Assembly: GCA_029261815.1 (NCBI GenBank)
Contig: JAJDAQ010000127.1
Span: forward strand, 1-37,445
DNA from: Deltaproteobacteria bacterium
Lineage (GTDB): Bacteria > Myxococcota_A > UBA9160 > UBA6930
DNA: 37,445 nt
Direction: 5' to 3'
In this document: piece by piece, positions 1 through 8,047 of the stretch
Position numbering within the stretch: the stretch's first letter is position 1
Layout: every line of letters begins with the position of its first letter
Notes under the pieces: generated by a model
Database searches by the model: none
What the model was told of the DNA's origin: nothing
The model's input: the letters and a program-made list of their open reading frames with translations, nothing else
Translations under genes and position numbers: made by a program

Positions 1-1
1 C

Positions 2-940
2 TTCACGGCCCTCCAGCTGGGCGCTCGCTTCTTTCTCGTCACGCAACTGGCGCTGGCCTACGTGATCCTGAGCGAGGAGCTGCCGCCGGAGGTTCGAGGG
101 CGCGCCAATGGCTGGCTCGGAGGGTTCGCCAGTGTGGGCGCTGCCGTGCCGTACGCCCTTCTCTCAAGCTTCGAGGATCTGGGGATCGGATGGCGTGGCC
201 TCTTCGGCCTCGGTGCCATTCCGCTGTTGCTGTGGCCCCTGTATGCCCGAACCATCCGAGAACCGGCCGTCTTCGTTGCACGACAGCGTGAACGTCCCGC
301 GCCTCCGCTGCGCCAAGAAGTTCGTGAATGGCTGCGGCTGGTCGCCCCCGGCGTGCGCCTGAGGTTCGCCGGCGTCGCCGCATTCTGGTGGACGGTGAAC
401 TTCTGGTCTGGAACCGCGCTGGCCTTCTTCACCCTCTACGCGTTTCAAGAACGCGGCTGGGACGCAGGGCAGCTCACCTGGCTGCCGCTCGGGATGATCC
501 CGGCCGGAATCACCGGGTATGCCATTTCAGGATTCGTGATGGACCGCTTCGGGCGCCGCGTGGCCGCAAGCGCCTTCTTGATCGCGAGCACCGCGGCCAC
601 CTGGATCGCCTTCGGATCAACCGCGACGGCCGGGATCATGGCCGGCTACTTCGCCATGGTCGGGCTCGGCGGCCTGTGGACGATCGCTGCGACATGGACG
701 GCCGAGCTGTTCTCGACCGACCTGCGCGCGACCGCGAGCGCCTTGACGAACAACGTGATCGGGCGAACTGGAATCGTCGTCGGTCCGGTCGTCGCGGGGA
801 CACTCGCGGAGAGCCTCGGCAGCATCCAACTGGCGATCACCTGGCTGGCGGCGGTCAATCTCATCTGCGTGCCGATCGTGTGGTGGACGTTGCCTGAAAC
901 ACGGGGCATCGCCTTGGACAAGATCGACGCCGAGGGTTGA
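2..940 (+). CDS. MFS transporter, sugar-porter-like, 5' end outside window
   Basis: C-terminal part (312 residues visible) of a major facilitator superfamily permease of the inner membrane. The reading frame is open from the first bases, so the true start lies upstream; the visible part begins around transmembrane helix 4. An E-x-P-x-x-x-RG motif (SEELPPEVRGRANG) follows, then several hydrophobic helices, an MFS motif-A copy in the second half (MDRFGRRVA) and a C-terminal LPETRGIALDKI, which resembles the PET(K/R)G signature of sugar porters and related organic-acid/aromatic-acid carriers. The substrate cannot be told. It ends 54 bp before an enoyl-CoA hydratase-type gene on the same strand, so it may bring in a compound that is later handled as a CoA ester; that link is inference from position. 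Confidence 0.9.
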   Translation, partial: FTALQLGARFFLVTQLALAYVILSEELPPEVRGRANGWLGGFASVGAAVPYALLSSFEDLGIGWRGLFGLGAIPLLLWPLYARTIREPAVFVARQRERPAPPLRQEVREWLRLVAPGVRLRFAGVAAFWWTVNFWSGTALAFFTLYAFQERGWDAGQLTWLPLGMIPAGITGYAISGFVMDRFGRRVAASAFLIASTAATWIAFGSTATAGIMAGYFAMVGLGGLWTIAATWTAELFSTDLRATASALTNNVIGRTGIVVGPVVAGTLAESLGSIQLAITWLAAVNLICVPIVWWTLPETRGIALDKIDAEG

Positions 941-994
941 CCGCGCGGCCGCGACGGACTTCCCTCGCGTATCCGCCACCGCAAAGGAATCGCC

Positions 995-1828
995 ATGAGC
1001 CGTACATTCGACACAGGAACCGACGACATCCGGGTCGAGGTCACCGACAAGGTCAGCTGGATCACGCTGAATCGGCCGGAACGTCGCAATGCGCTGTCAG
1101 GCGACATGCTGCAGGGGCTCGAAGCAGCGTTGATCGACGCGGAGACCGCGAGCGACGTCGGCGCAGTGGTCCTCACCGGCGCCGGGGGGGCGTTCTGCGC
1201 CGGTGGCGACGTCAAGGGGATGGCGGAGCAGAATGCCAGCGGTGCGAAGGGAGGCGGCGGTGGAATCGACGCCGCGATCCATCGCCAGCGCCTCTCGCAG
1301 CGCGGAACCGCCGGTCGCCTCTACACGATGCCCAAGCCCACCATCGCTGCCCTCCCGGGCGCGGCCGCCGGAGCAGGATTGTCGCTGGCGTTGGCTTGCG
1401 ACCTCCGCGTCGCATCCGAGAGCGCCGTTCTCGTCACGGCCTTCGCGCGCGTCGGGTTCAGCGGCGACTACGGTGGCACCTACTTCATGAGTCAACTCAT
1501 TGGCGCCGCAAAAGCCCGCGAGCTCTACTTCTTGTCCGAGCGGGTCCCGGCCTCTGAAGCCGAACGGCTTGGCCTCGTGAACCGCGTGGTTGCTGCGGAC
1601 ACCCTCGAAGCCGAGACCCGAGGTCTGGCCGAACGCCTCGCGAATGGCCCCAGCGTCGCCTACCGCTACATGAAAGAGAACCTGAACCGGGCGGTCTCAG
1701 GCGCCGACGTCTTCGACTGCCTGGACCTCGAGGCGACCCACCACGTCCACACCGGCTTGACGGAAGACCACCGGGAGGCGGCGAAGTCGTTCGTCGACAA
1801 GCGAGAGCCCGTCTTCAAGGGACGCTAG
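995..1828 (+). CDS. Enoyl-CoA hydratase/isomerase family protein
   Basis: A 277-residue crotonase-fold enzyme, the usual length for the family, expected to hydrate or isomerise the double bond of an enoyl-CoA in the cytosol. The oxyanion-hole segments are AFCAGGD (66-72) and GAAAGAGLS (122-130). At the catalytic site the usual glutamates are not obvious; instead there is GFSGDYGGTYF with Asp158, an arrangement resembling PaaG-type isomerases, which use an aspartate. A glycine-rich stretch (about 81-91) sits in the variable substrate loop. The start is supported by an AAAGGA-like ribosome site just upstream. It lies behind an MFS permease and is convergent with the DUF3313 lipoprotein gene 9 bp away. 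Isomerase versus hydratase and the substrate remain open. Confidence 0.92.
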   Translation: MSRTFDTGTDDIRVEVTDKVSWITLNRPERRNALSGDMLQGLEAALIDAETASDVGAVVLTGAGGAFCAGGDVKGMAEQNASGAKGGGGGIDAAIHRQRLSQRGTAGRLYTMPKPTIAALPGAAAGAGLSLALACDLRVASESAVLVTAFARVGFSGDYGGTYFMSQLIGAAKARELYFLSERVPASEAERLGLVNRVVAADTLEAETRGLAERLANGPSVAYRYMKENLNRAVSGADVFDCLDLEATHHVHTGLTEDHREAAKSFVDKREPVFKGR

Positions 1829-1837
1829 GCGGCGACC

Positions 1838-2488
1838 TCAGTTGTGCGCCAGCGCAGCCAGGTTCGGGGCGATGTCGGCTGCGAAGCGACGAAACACCAG
1901 CCTCGCGCGATCCAGTTCATGCCAGGCCGGGCCCGTGAACGTGCCCCCCGGCAGAGGGCGACGAACCGCATAACGCACCAGACTTTCGCTGCTCAGTGCA
2001 TCCTGGAACTCGAGCGAGAAGACGACACTCCCGCTGGACGAAACCAGAGCGGTCGTCCGCGTGAAGTTCGACGCGTCAGGCGACGAGAAGGCGATGTTCG
2101 ACACGAGAGAGCGCACGCGAATGACACCAGGCCCCGCGTGCTCCGCGGGTTCCCAGCCGAACGCTTTCTCGATTTCCTGGGAGAGTCGGCGCCCCATGAC
2201 CCGGCTCAGGCTGTGAGCCTGGCGCCTCGATGGCTTCCCGGACAACGGCGCAAAGTGGAGGCGCGGCGGATCCAGTAGATAGCGCTGGTAGGTCCCGAGA
2301 GACGGGCGCGGCGGCTTCACGAACAACGACCCCGACGCGTCGGCCACGATCCACTGCCGCATCCCTGCGACGGCCGAGGCCTCACTCCCGGCAGCGACAA
2401 TGGTGACCTCGGGCACCGGGGCCGGTGCGCTTGCACAGCCCACCAGGAAAACTGAGACACCGGCGAACAAGACGGAGAGCAGTCGCAT
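1838..2488 (-). CDS. DUF3313-like outer-membrane lipoprotein
   Basis: A 216-residue predicted lipoprotein. The N-terminus (MRLLSVLFAGVSVFLVGC) is a lipoprotein signal with lipobox LVGC, so Cys18 should be acylated after signal peptidase II cleavage. I chose the ATG at 2488 because AGGAGG sits six bases upstream; a longer GTG-started form (to 2506) would place that site inside the gene. The mature part, with a YLLDPPRLHFAP segment and conserved tail, resembles DUF3313 lipoproteins, whose function is unknown. It follows the SIMPL-domain gene on the same strand with about 78 bp between, so it could be read with the molybdenum hydroxylase operon or on its own. No enzymatic motif is seen. Confidence 0.75.
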   Translation of the reverse strand: MRLLSVLFAGVSVFLVGCASAPAPVPEVTIVAAGSEASAVAGMRQWIVADASGSLFVKPPRPSLGTYQRYLLDPPRLHFAPLSGKPSRRQAHSLSRVMGRRLSQEIEKAFGWEPAEHAGPGVIRVRSLVSNIAFSSPDASNFTRTTALVSSSGSVVFSLEFQDALSSESLVRYAVRRPLPGGTFTGPAWHELDRARLVFRRFAADIAPNLAALAHN

Positions 2489-2566
2489 GGCGATCCTCCT
2501 GGACACGCGACTCCAGTCTACACGACGATGCTTGATGCGACGGACAGCCTGAACCGGGTTCGGCCG

Positions 2567-3256
2567 CTATTCGAGCTCGATCGTGCCGTCAACGGTGACG
2601 CGGACTTCGCTCTCGCCGCCTTCAAATGCAGGTGCGGCCTCGGCCATCGACATCATGCGTCCTGCCCGAAGCTGCGGCGGCGGCGCGCCGTTGTTGCCGA
2701 TAGAAAGTCCGACCAGCGACCAGCCCGACCGCCCCATCGCCTTCGCGACCCGTCCCGCGCGCGCCTGGAAGCGACCCAACGCATCATCGATGAGCTCATC
2801 CTGGATGGCGCGTCGGGTCCCGGCGGCAACCGAGAAGCTGATGCCCGAGAGCGTCAGGCCGCTGGCCTGAAGCTCTCCGACCAGGCCCGAAAGCGCCTCG
2901 ACATCGCTCGTCGAAAGGCGCACCTCCTGCTGAGCCCGCCAGCGCGCGATCCGGCGGTCTTCATGAACAGGGTGCGTGGTGTACGCCCCTGAGGCGACAT
3001 CAATCCCAGCCACATCCTTGGCACGCGCGATCGCGGCCGCCATCCGTCGGTTCACGTCTCTCGCCGCCACGGCCGGATCCTTGTGCTCCGCGTTCGCAGA
3101 GAGCCGTGCCACGGCCCAGTCATTGGCCACTTCCCGGACCGCTTCGACCTGGAAAGCCACCCGATGACGCCCGGTTTCTTCGTGGGCAGAGACCGGCGTC
3201 GGCGCCGCCGTGGCGAGACAAGCGAACAGGCAGGCGCCCGCCCAGAGGAAATGCAT
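2567..3256 (-). CDS. SIMPL (DUF541) domain periplasmic protein
   Basis: A 229-residue secreted protein of the SIMPL/DUF541 family, which forms oligomeric periplasmic or outer-membrane proteins of poorly known role. The N-terminal hydrophobic stretch ending PVSA-HE looks like a cleavable signal peptide; the rest has the family layout (VREVANDWAVARLSA near the start, QQEVRLS in the middle, EVRVTVDGTIELE at the end). I chose the ATG at 3256 because AAGGAG lies six bases upstream. An alternative ATG at 3292 overlaps the previous stop (ATGA), has GGAG eight bases upstream and would give the signal peptide a more basic front, so it is a real competitor. The gene is last behind the Mo-hydroxylase subunits; why a periplasmic protein should follow a cytosolic hydroxylase is unclear. 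Confidence 0.8.
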   Translation of the reverse strand: MHFLWAGACLFACLATAAPTPVSAHEETGRHRVAFQVEAVREVANDWAVARLSANAEHKDPAVAARDVNRRMAAAIARAKDVAGIDVASGAYTTHPVHEDRRIARWRAQQEVRLSTSDVEALSGLVGELQASGLTLSGISFSVAAGTRRAIQDELIDDALGRFQARAGRVAKAMGRSGWSLVGLSIGNNGAPPPQLRAGRMMSMAEAAPAFEGGESEVRVTVDGTIELE

Positions 3257-3288
3257 GCGGTTCTCCTTGATGGCCGTGACTCGCGCAC

Positions 3289-3762
3289 TCATGCGCGCAT
3301 CTCCGTCGCGGCATCGAGGACCGCGCGGATGATCTTGTCGTAGCCGGTACAGCGACACAGGTTGCCGGCCAACCAGAAGCGGACATCGCGCTCGCTCGGG
3401 TTCGGATCGCGCTCGAGGAGCGCCTTGGCGGCCACGACCACGCCGGGCGTGCAGATCCCACACTGGAGGCCAGCGTGCTCCAGCAGCTTCTGCTGCACGG
3501 GATGGAGGGTCTCTGCGTCTGCGACACCTTCGACCGTGCCGACCTCCTGCCCCGAGACCTCGGCGGCCAGGACCAGGCACGAACACACCAAGCGACCGTT
3601 CAACGTCACCGAACACGCCCCACAATCGCCAGTGGCGCAGCCTTCCTTCGTCCCGGTGAGTCCGATGTCGTTTCGCAGGGCATCCAGCAAGGTCGTATGC
3701 GGTTCGCACAGGAACTCGGTGGGCTCACCGTTCACGCTCGTCTCGACATGCAGCTTGGCCAT
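3289..3762 (-). CDS. Molybdenum hydroxylase small (2Fe-2S) subunit
   Basis: A 157-residue iron-sulfur subunit of the xanthine dehydrogenase / CO dehydrogenase family that passes electrons from the molybdenum site to FAD. Both clusters are visible: the plant-ferredoxin-type set Cys42, Cys47, Cys50 and Cys62 (GCATGDCGAC), and the second set Cys101, Cys104, Cys136 and Cys138 (CGIC and LCRCTGY). The length is typical of a separate small subunit, as in CoxS. It follows the FAD subunit by 2 bp and its stop overlaps a possible start of the SIMPL gene. The order in transcription is large subunit, MoaD-like, medium, small, which differs from the medium-small-large order common in cox operons. The substrate is not predictable from this subunit. 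Confidence 0.95.
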   Translation of the reverse strand: MAKLHVETSVNGEPTEFLCEPHTTLLDALRNDIGLTGTKEGCATGDCGACSVTLNGRLVCSCLVLAAEVSGQEVGTVEGVADAETLHPVQQKLLEHAGLQCGICTPGVVVAAKALLERDPNPSERDVRFWLAGNLCRCTGYDKIIRAVLDAATEMRA

Positions 3763-3764
3763 GC

Positions 3765-4634
3765 TCAGTTTCCCTCCGCGGCGCGCCGCGCCGCGATCTC
3801 GACCGTTCGTCGCGTGAGGACGCCGGCCACGTGTTTTCGATACGCAGCCGTTCCGCGTTTGTCGTCGATCGGGCGTGCCGCTTCGCGGGCTGCTTCGGAG
3901 ACGCGTTCCAACGCCGCAGTATCGATCGGGCCGCCGAGCAGTGCGGTTGCGGCGGTCGTGGCATCGATCACGGTGGGACCCACGGCCCCGAGCGCGACCC
4001 GTGCCGCTGTACAGGTGCCGTCCGCATCGAGCGTCAACGCAACGCCCACTCCGACGACGGCAATATCCATCTCGCTGCGAGGAATGAAACGGAGATAGGC
4101 ATCCCCGGCGTCGGGCGCCGGGCGAGGAACACGGAGCGAGACGAGGAGTTCCCCCGAGCCCAGGACCGTCGAACCCGGCCCGGTCGAGAACTCGGCTGCG
4201 GGCACGTCGCGGCGCCCATCAGGCCCCGCCACCGAACAGACGGCGCTGTTCGCGACCAGTGCCGGGACCGAGTCCGCCGCCGGTGAAGCGTTGCAGAGAT
4301 TTCCGCCGATCGACGAGCGTCCCTGGATCTGCTCACTCCCGATCAGCTCCGCGGCTTCGAGGAGCCCCGGAAGCAGACGCACGAGCTCAGCGTTCTCTCG
4401 GAGAGACGCGGTGCTGCAGGCGGCCCCGATCACGATCTCATCGGACCCGATCTCGAGCTGCCCGAGTTCGGGGATCCGCTTGAGATCGACGAGGATGTCC
4501 GGGCTGCGCATCCCGCCGCGCATCTGCACCAGGAGATCGGTTCCTCCAGCAAAGGGCCGCGCGGCGTCTCCATGCTTCTGGAGCAGCGCCGTCGCTTCCT
4601 CGATCGTCCGGGGTTGTTCGAAACCAGCTTGCAC
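3765..4634 (-). CDS. Molybdenum hydroxylase FAD-binding (medium) subunit
   Basis: A 289-residue FAD-binding subunit of the CoxM/XdhB type, the electron exit of a three-subunit molybdenum hydroxylase. The two flavin-contacting motifs are present: PFAGGTDLL at 27-35 and SSIGGNLCNASPAAD at 107-121. The C-terminal part matches the CO dehydrogenase flavoprotein C-terminal domain that helps bind the small subunit. Translation starts at GTG, with GGAGG four bases upstream. It lies 11 bp after the MoaD-like gene and 2 bp before the iron-sulfur subunit, so all are almost certainly co-transcribed. The final electron acceptor (quinone, NAD, oxygen or a carrier) is not shown by the sequence. Confidence 0.94.
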   Translation of the reverse strand: MQAGFEQPRTIEEATALLQKHGDAARPFAGGTDLLVQMRGGMRSPDILVDLKRIPELGQLEIGSDEIVIGAACSTASLRENAELVRLLPGLLEAAELIGSEQIQGRSSIGGNLCNASPAADSVPALVANSAVCSVAGPDGRRDVPAAEFSTGPGSTVLGSGELLVSLRVPRPAPDAGDAYLRFIPRSEMDIAVVGVGVALTLDADGTCTAARVALGAVGPTVIDATTAATALLGGPIDTAALERVSEAAREAARPIDDKRGTAAYRKHVAGVLTRRTVEIAARRAAEGN

Positions 4635-4645
4635 GCGGCCTCCGT

Positions 4646-4894
4646 CTAGATTCCGCCGGCCAGTGCCGGCAGGAAGTGCACTTCACTCTCAGGTGCGACG
4701 GGCTCGTAGAGCGCGTCCTGGAAGACTTCGCCGTCGATCGCGACCGCGAACGAGTCGCCCAGCGCGGCGCGAAACCCCGGAAACCGGGCGTCGACGGCAG
4801 CGAGGACAGCGTGAACGCTTCCGCCCTCGACCTCGATGAATTCGTGGTGCTCGCAATGGACTCGAAGCGAGGAGGGAATCGCCACCGTGCTCAT
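4646..4894 (-). CDS. MoaD/ThiS-family sulfur-carrier-like protein ending Gly-Gly-Ile
   Basis: An 82-residue beta-grasp protein of the MoaD/ThiS type. In known members the C-terminal Gly-Gly is adenylated and turned into a thiocarboxylate that donates sulfur, in MoaD to make molybdopterin. The diagnostic tail is present (FLPALAGGI), but the protein runs one residue past the Gly-Gly, ending Gly-Gly-Ile-stop. Known carriers with tails after Gly-Gly need trimming before activation, so this one may need a protease or may not act as a classical carrier. The ATG overlaps the stop of the large-subunit gene (ATGA), implying translational coupling. A role in cofactor supply or maturation of this hydroxylase is the natural inference but is unproven. 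Confidence 0.82.
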   Translation of the reverse strand: MSTVAIPSSLRVHCEHHEFIEVEGGSVHAVLAAVDARFPGFRAALGDSFAVAIDGEVFQDALYEPVAPESEVHFLPALAGGI

Positions 4895-7125
4895 ACGTCG
4901 CCAGCGCCTAGCAATCGCTCGAGCAATCGCGGCGGCGAAATCGGCAGCGACTGCATCCGTACGCCGGTGGCAGCCATCACGGCATTCGCGACCGCGGCCA
5001 ACGGCGGCACGATGGGGGTTTCCCCGACGCCGCGCACGCCGTATGGATGGGTCGGGTTTGGCACTTCCACGATCACGGCGTCGATCATCGGCAGGTCGCT
5101 TGCGACCGGCATCCGATAGTCGAGGAAGCCCGGGTTCTCGAGCCGACCCGCCTCATCGAAGACGTACTCTTCGTTCAGCGCCCAGCCGATTCCCTGCGCG
5201 GCCCCGCCTTGGATCTGCCCTTCGACGTAGCTTGGATGAATCGCACGACCGACGTCCTGGATTGCGGTGTAGCGGACGACGTCGACCTTGCCGGTTTCGG
5301 GATCGACTTCGACATCGCACAAGTGCGTCGCGAATGCGGGGCCGGCCCCGCGCGCGTTGAGCTGCGCCTGGCCGTTGATGGGTCCCCCGGTGCGTGCCAT
5401 CTGCTTCGCGATGTCAGCGACCGAAAGCGGCGCATGATCGAGGCCACTTCCTTCGACCGGGAGACAGTGCCCTTCGGAAAAACCGACCTGTTCGACATCA
5501 CAGTCCCAGATCTTCGCGGCCCGGATGCAGAGCTCGGACGCGATCTTCCGACTCGCTTCGATCACGGCCCACCCGGTCGCGAACGTCACGCGGCTGCCGC
5601 CGGTCACATCGGTGTATCCGGCAGTTTCGGTATCCGCGACGACGGGGCGAACCTTCTCGACGTCGATCCCCAGCTCTTCGGCGCACATGATCGCCATCGA
5701 CGCCCGCGACCCGCCGATGTCGGGGTTCCCGGTGACGACGACGGCCGTCCCGTCTTCGGTGAGATGAACGTCGGCGCTCGAGTTCATGCCGTTGTTGAAC
5801 CAGAACCCGACGGCCATCCCACGACCCTGGTTCTTGCCGAGCGGGGCGGCGTAGTGCGGATGGGCGCGAGCGGCTTCCAGGGTCTCGATCATGCCCACTG
5901 CCTTGAAGCGGGGGCCGTAGGGAAGCTGGGTCCCTTCCTTTGCCGCGTTTGCGAGCCGCAAGTCGATGGGATCGATCTCGAGTTCGTTCGCCAGCTCGTC
6001 CATCAGGGATTCGATCGCGAACGTCACCTGCGGAGCACCGGGCGCGCGGTAGGCCGCGACCTTGGGCTTGTTCAGGACGACATCGAAACCTTCGATGAAG
6101 AGGTGGTCGAAGTCGTAGGGCGAGAAGATGCACATCGCGCCGGCCTGAACCGGGGAACCCGGAAAGCCACCGGCTTCCATCCACATCCGCGCGGTCCCGG
6201 CGACGATGCGTCCGTCCCGCGTCGCCCCGACCTTCAGGTCGATCTTGGCGCCGCCGGCGGGACCGCTGGCGCGGAACACTTCTTCCCGGGTCATGACCAT
6301 CTTCACGGGGCGGCCGCTCTTGCGAGACAGCAACGCCGCGACGGGTTCGAGGTAGACCGTGGTCTTGCCACCAAAACCGCCGCCGATCTCGCTGGGCGTC
6401 ACCTTGACGCGGGATGTGTCGATCCCGAGGACGCTCGCCGTCAGCGACCGCACAGCGAAGCCGCCTTGCGTACAACACCAGATCTCGATGAGACCATCTT
6501 CCTTCGTCTGCACCACGCAGGCGTGCGGCTCGATGTACCCCTGGTGCACCATCTGCGTCTCGTAGCTCCGTTCCAGAACCACATCAGCCTGCGCGAACGC
6601 GGATTCCGGCTCTCCGCGTGAGAACTCGCACCGGGCCGCGATGTTGGTCGGACCCGTGTCTTCCATGTCCTTCGGACGCCGGGCTTCATCGAGGATCGGG
6701 GCCCCAGATGCCAGCGCGGCCTCCAGCGACAACACGGGCTTCAAGACCTCGTATTCGACGGTGATCGCATCGAGCGCGCGTTCGGCCAATGCCGCCGAAG
6801 TCGCCGCCACCGCTGCAATCGCGTGTCCGTGGTAGAGAACCTTCTCCCGAGCAAGAATGTTGCGGGCGAGATCAGCCACCTTCGGATCGTCGTCCGGAAG
6901 GTCGGTGGCGGTCACTACCGCAAGGACGCCGTCGATCGCTTCTGCCGCCGACGTGTCGATGGACACGATGCGCGCATGGGCGTGCGGGCTCCGCAGAAGC
7001 TTGCCCCAGATCATGCCAGGGAGGGAAAGATCGGCGCCAAACTGGGCGCGGCCGGTCACCTTGTCGATACCGTCGTGGCGAATCGGACGCGTTCCCACCC
7101 AACGGAACTTGCGGTCTTCGGACAT
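4891..7125 (-). CDS. Molybdenum hydroxylase large (Mo-cofactor) subunit, xanthine dehydrogenase family
   Basis: A 744-residue catalytic subunit that binds the molybdenum cofactor and hydroxylates its substrate with water-derived oxygen. Seen in order: an N-terminal ald_Xan_dh_C domain (about 20-130), IGGGFGGK at 247-254, AYRAPGAPQ at 358-366, and the C-terminal GVGETP with the likely catalytic base Glu702. The AYR loop lacks the cysteine of form I CO dehydrogenase (AYRCSFR), so CO oxidation is unlikely; an aldehyde, N-heterocycle or aromatic-CoA substrate fits better. ATG with a GGGGGAG site upstream. It is first in its operon and faces an FkbM gene across a 123-bp divergent spacer. No MobA-like nucleotidyltransferase or XdhC chaperone gene is visible nearby. 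Confidence 0.95.
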   Translation of the reverse strand: MSEDRKFRWVGTRPIRHDGIDKVTGRAQFGADLSLPGMIWGKLLRSPHAHARIVSIDTSAAEAIDGVLAVVTATDLPDDDPKVADLARNILAREKVLYHGHAIAAVAATSAALAERALDAITVEYEVLKPVLSLEAALASGAPILDEARRPKDMEDTGPTNIAARCEFSRGEPESAFAQADVVLERSYETQMVHQGYIEPHACVVQTKEDGLIEIWCCTQGGFAVRSLTASVLGIDTSRVKVTPSEIGGGFGGKTTVYLEPVAALLSRKSGRPVKMVMTREEVFRASGPAGGAKIDLKVGATRDGRIVAGTARMWMEAGGFPGSPVQAGAMCIFSPYDFDHLFIEGFDVVLNKPKVAAYRAPGAPQVTFAIESLMDELANELEIDPIDLRLANAAKEGTQLPYGPRFKAVGMIETLEAARAHPHYAAPLGKNQGRGMAVGFWFNNGMNSSADVHLTEDGTAVVVTGNPDIGGSRASMAIMCAEELGIDVEKVRPVVADTETAGYTDVTGGSRVTFATGWAVIEASRKIASELCIRAAKIWDCDVEQVGFSEGHCLPVEGSGLDHAPLSVADIAKQMARTGGPINGQAQLNARGAGPAFATHLCDVEVDPETGKVDVVRYTAIQDVGRAIHPSYVEGQIQGGAAQGIGWALNEEYVFDEAGRLENPGFLDYRMPVASDLPMIDAVIVEVPNPTHPYGVRGVGETPIVPPLAAVANAVMAATGVRMQSLPISPPRLLERLLGAGDV

Positions 7126-7248
7126 CGGCTCCCCCTGTGACGAGGCGGTAAGGTACCACCCTGAGTCCGCCCGTCGCAGCCGCGATCAGCCTGTTGTTTC
7201 GAGCGCGTTCGACCGACACACTGGGACTCCAGGAGGTTCCGGCCAGCC

Positions 7249-8046
7249 ATGCACTCGGCAGTTTCCCGTCTTCTCGAGATCGGTCACCTGCTGCTGTCCT
7301 TCACCGAAGGATGGTCAGCAAGGCGTGAGCTCCTGCGCGTCTACCGTGCAGCGCTAGCGGACCCGACGTGCAGTGAGCAGACCGTGTTGCCCATTCGCCT
7401 CGCCGGCCAGCGCTTCCCGTTTCATCTGCGGATGGCCGATATTTACACGCTTGCCGAGATCCTCCACGAAGAGCAGTACTTCCTCGAAACGCCGGTCCCG
7501 GCCGAGCCGATCATTCTCGATGCGGGCGCCAACGTGGGCGCGACGGGTGTCTGGTGGGTGGCTCATCATCCGGGCGCGACGTTGCACTGCTTCGAACCGG
7601 AGCCAGCGAACTTCGCACTCCTACAGGCGAACCTGGGCGATCGACCGCGTGTCGGACTGCACCAGGTGGCGCTTGGCGAAGAAGAAGGCACCGCGAACCT
7701 TCACGTGGCCGAGCACGGGGCCATGCATACGATGGCCGACGCCTCGGTCGGAACCTCTGAGGTCGAGGTGCCGGTCTGGCGACTCGATCGATTCCTCGAA
7801 CGACACGACCTGCCTCGCGTCGACATTCTCAAGCTGGATGTCGAGGGCTTCGAGATGGAAGTGCTTCGGGGCTTTGGCGAGCGGCTTCGCGATGTCGGCA
7901 TCATCGCGGGCGAAGTCCATGAGGATTGGGTGGACCCCGCCGCGTTCTATACGCTGCTCCAAGAAGCCGGCTTCACGGTAGTCTCGAAGCGCCCTGTCAC
8001 GAACCCGGACGAGAACGTTCACCTGTTCGAGGCAGCCCGGGCGTAG
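7249..8046 (+). CDS. FkbM-family SAM-dependent methyltransferase
   Basis: A 265-residue methyltransferase of the FkbM family, which usually O-methylates sugars or natural products. The SAM-binding motif I is ILDAGANVGATG (89-100), with the acidic end of strand 2 at CFEPEP (Glu116), and the family segment ILKLDVEGFEMEVLRG at about 183-198. The N-terminal 80 residues are a family-typical leader without clear catalytic motifs. An AGGAGG site is present but about 12 bases before the ATG. It is the only plus-strand gene between two minus-strand blocks, ending one base before the stop of the convergent membrane protein. A link with the GT-C-type neighbour (glycan decoration) is possible but rests only on proximity. 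Confidence 0.88.
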   Translation: MHSAVSRLLEIGHLLLSFTEGWSARRELLRVYRAALADPTCSEQTVLPIRLAGQRFPFHLRMADIYTLAEILHEEQYFLETPVPAEPIILDAGANVGATGVWWVAHHPGATLHCFEPEPANFALLQANLGDRPRVGLHQVALGEEEGTANLHVAEHGAMHTMADASVGTSEVEVPVWRLDRFLERHDLPRVDILKLDVEGFEMEVLRGFGERLRDVGIIAGEVHEDWVDPAAFYTLLQEAGFTVVSKRPVTNPDENVHLFEAARA

Positions 8047-8047
8047 C

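Noticed and set aside
5047-6621. Plus-strand open frame of about 524 codons opposite the Mo-hydroxylase large subunit
   Set aside because: The minus-strand gene has full family motifs; the opposite product is a low-complexity, His/Asp/Arg-rich shadow.
3289-7125. Form I CO dehydrogenase (coxMSL)
   Set aside because: The large subunit has AYRAPGAPQ instead of AYRCSFR and the gene order differs, so CO oxidation is not supported.
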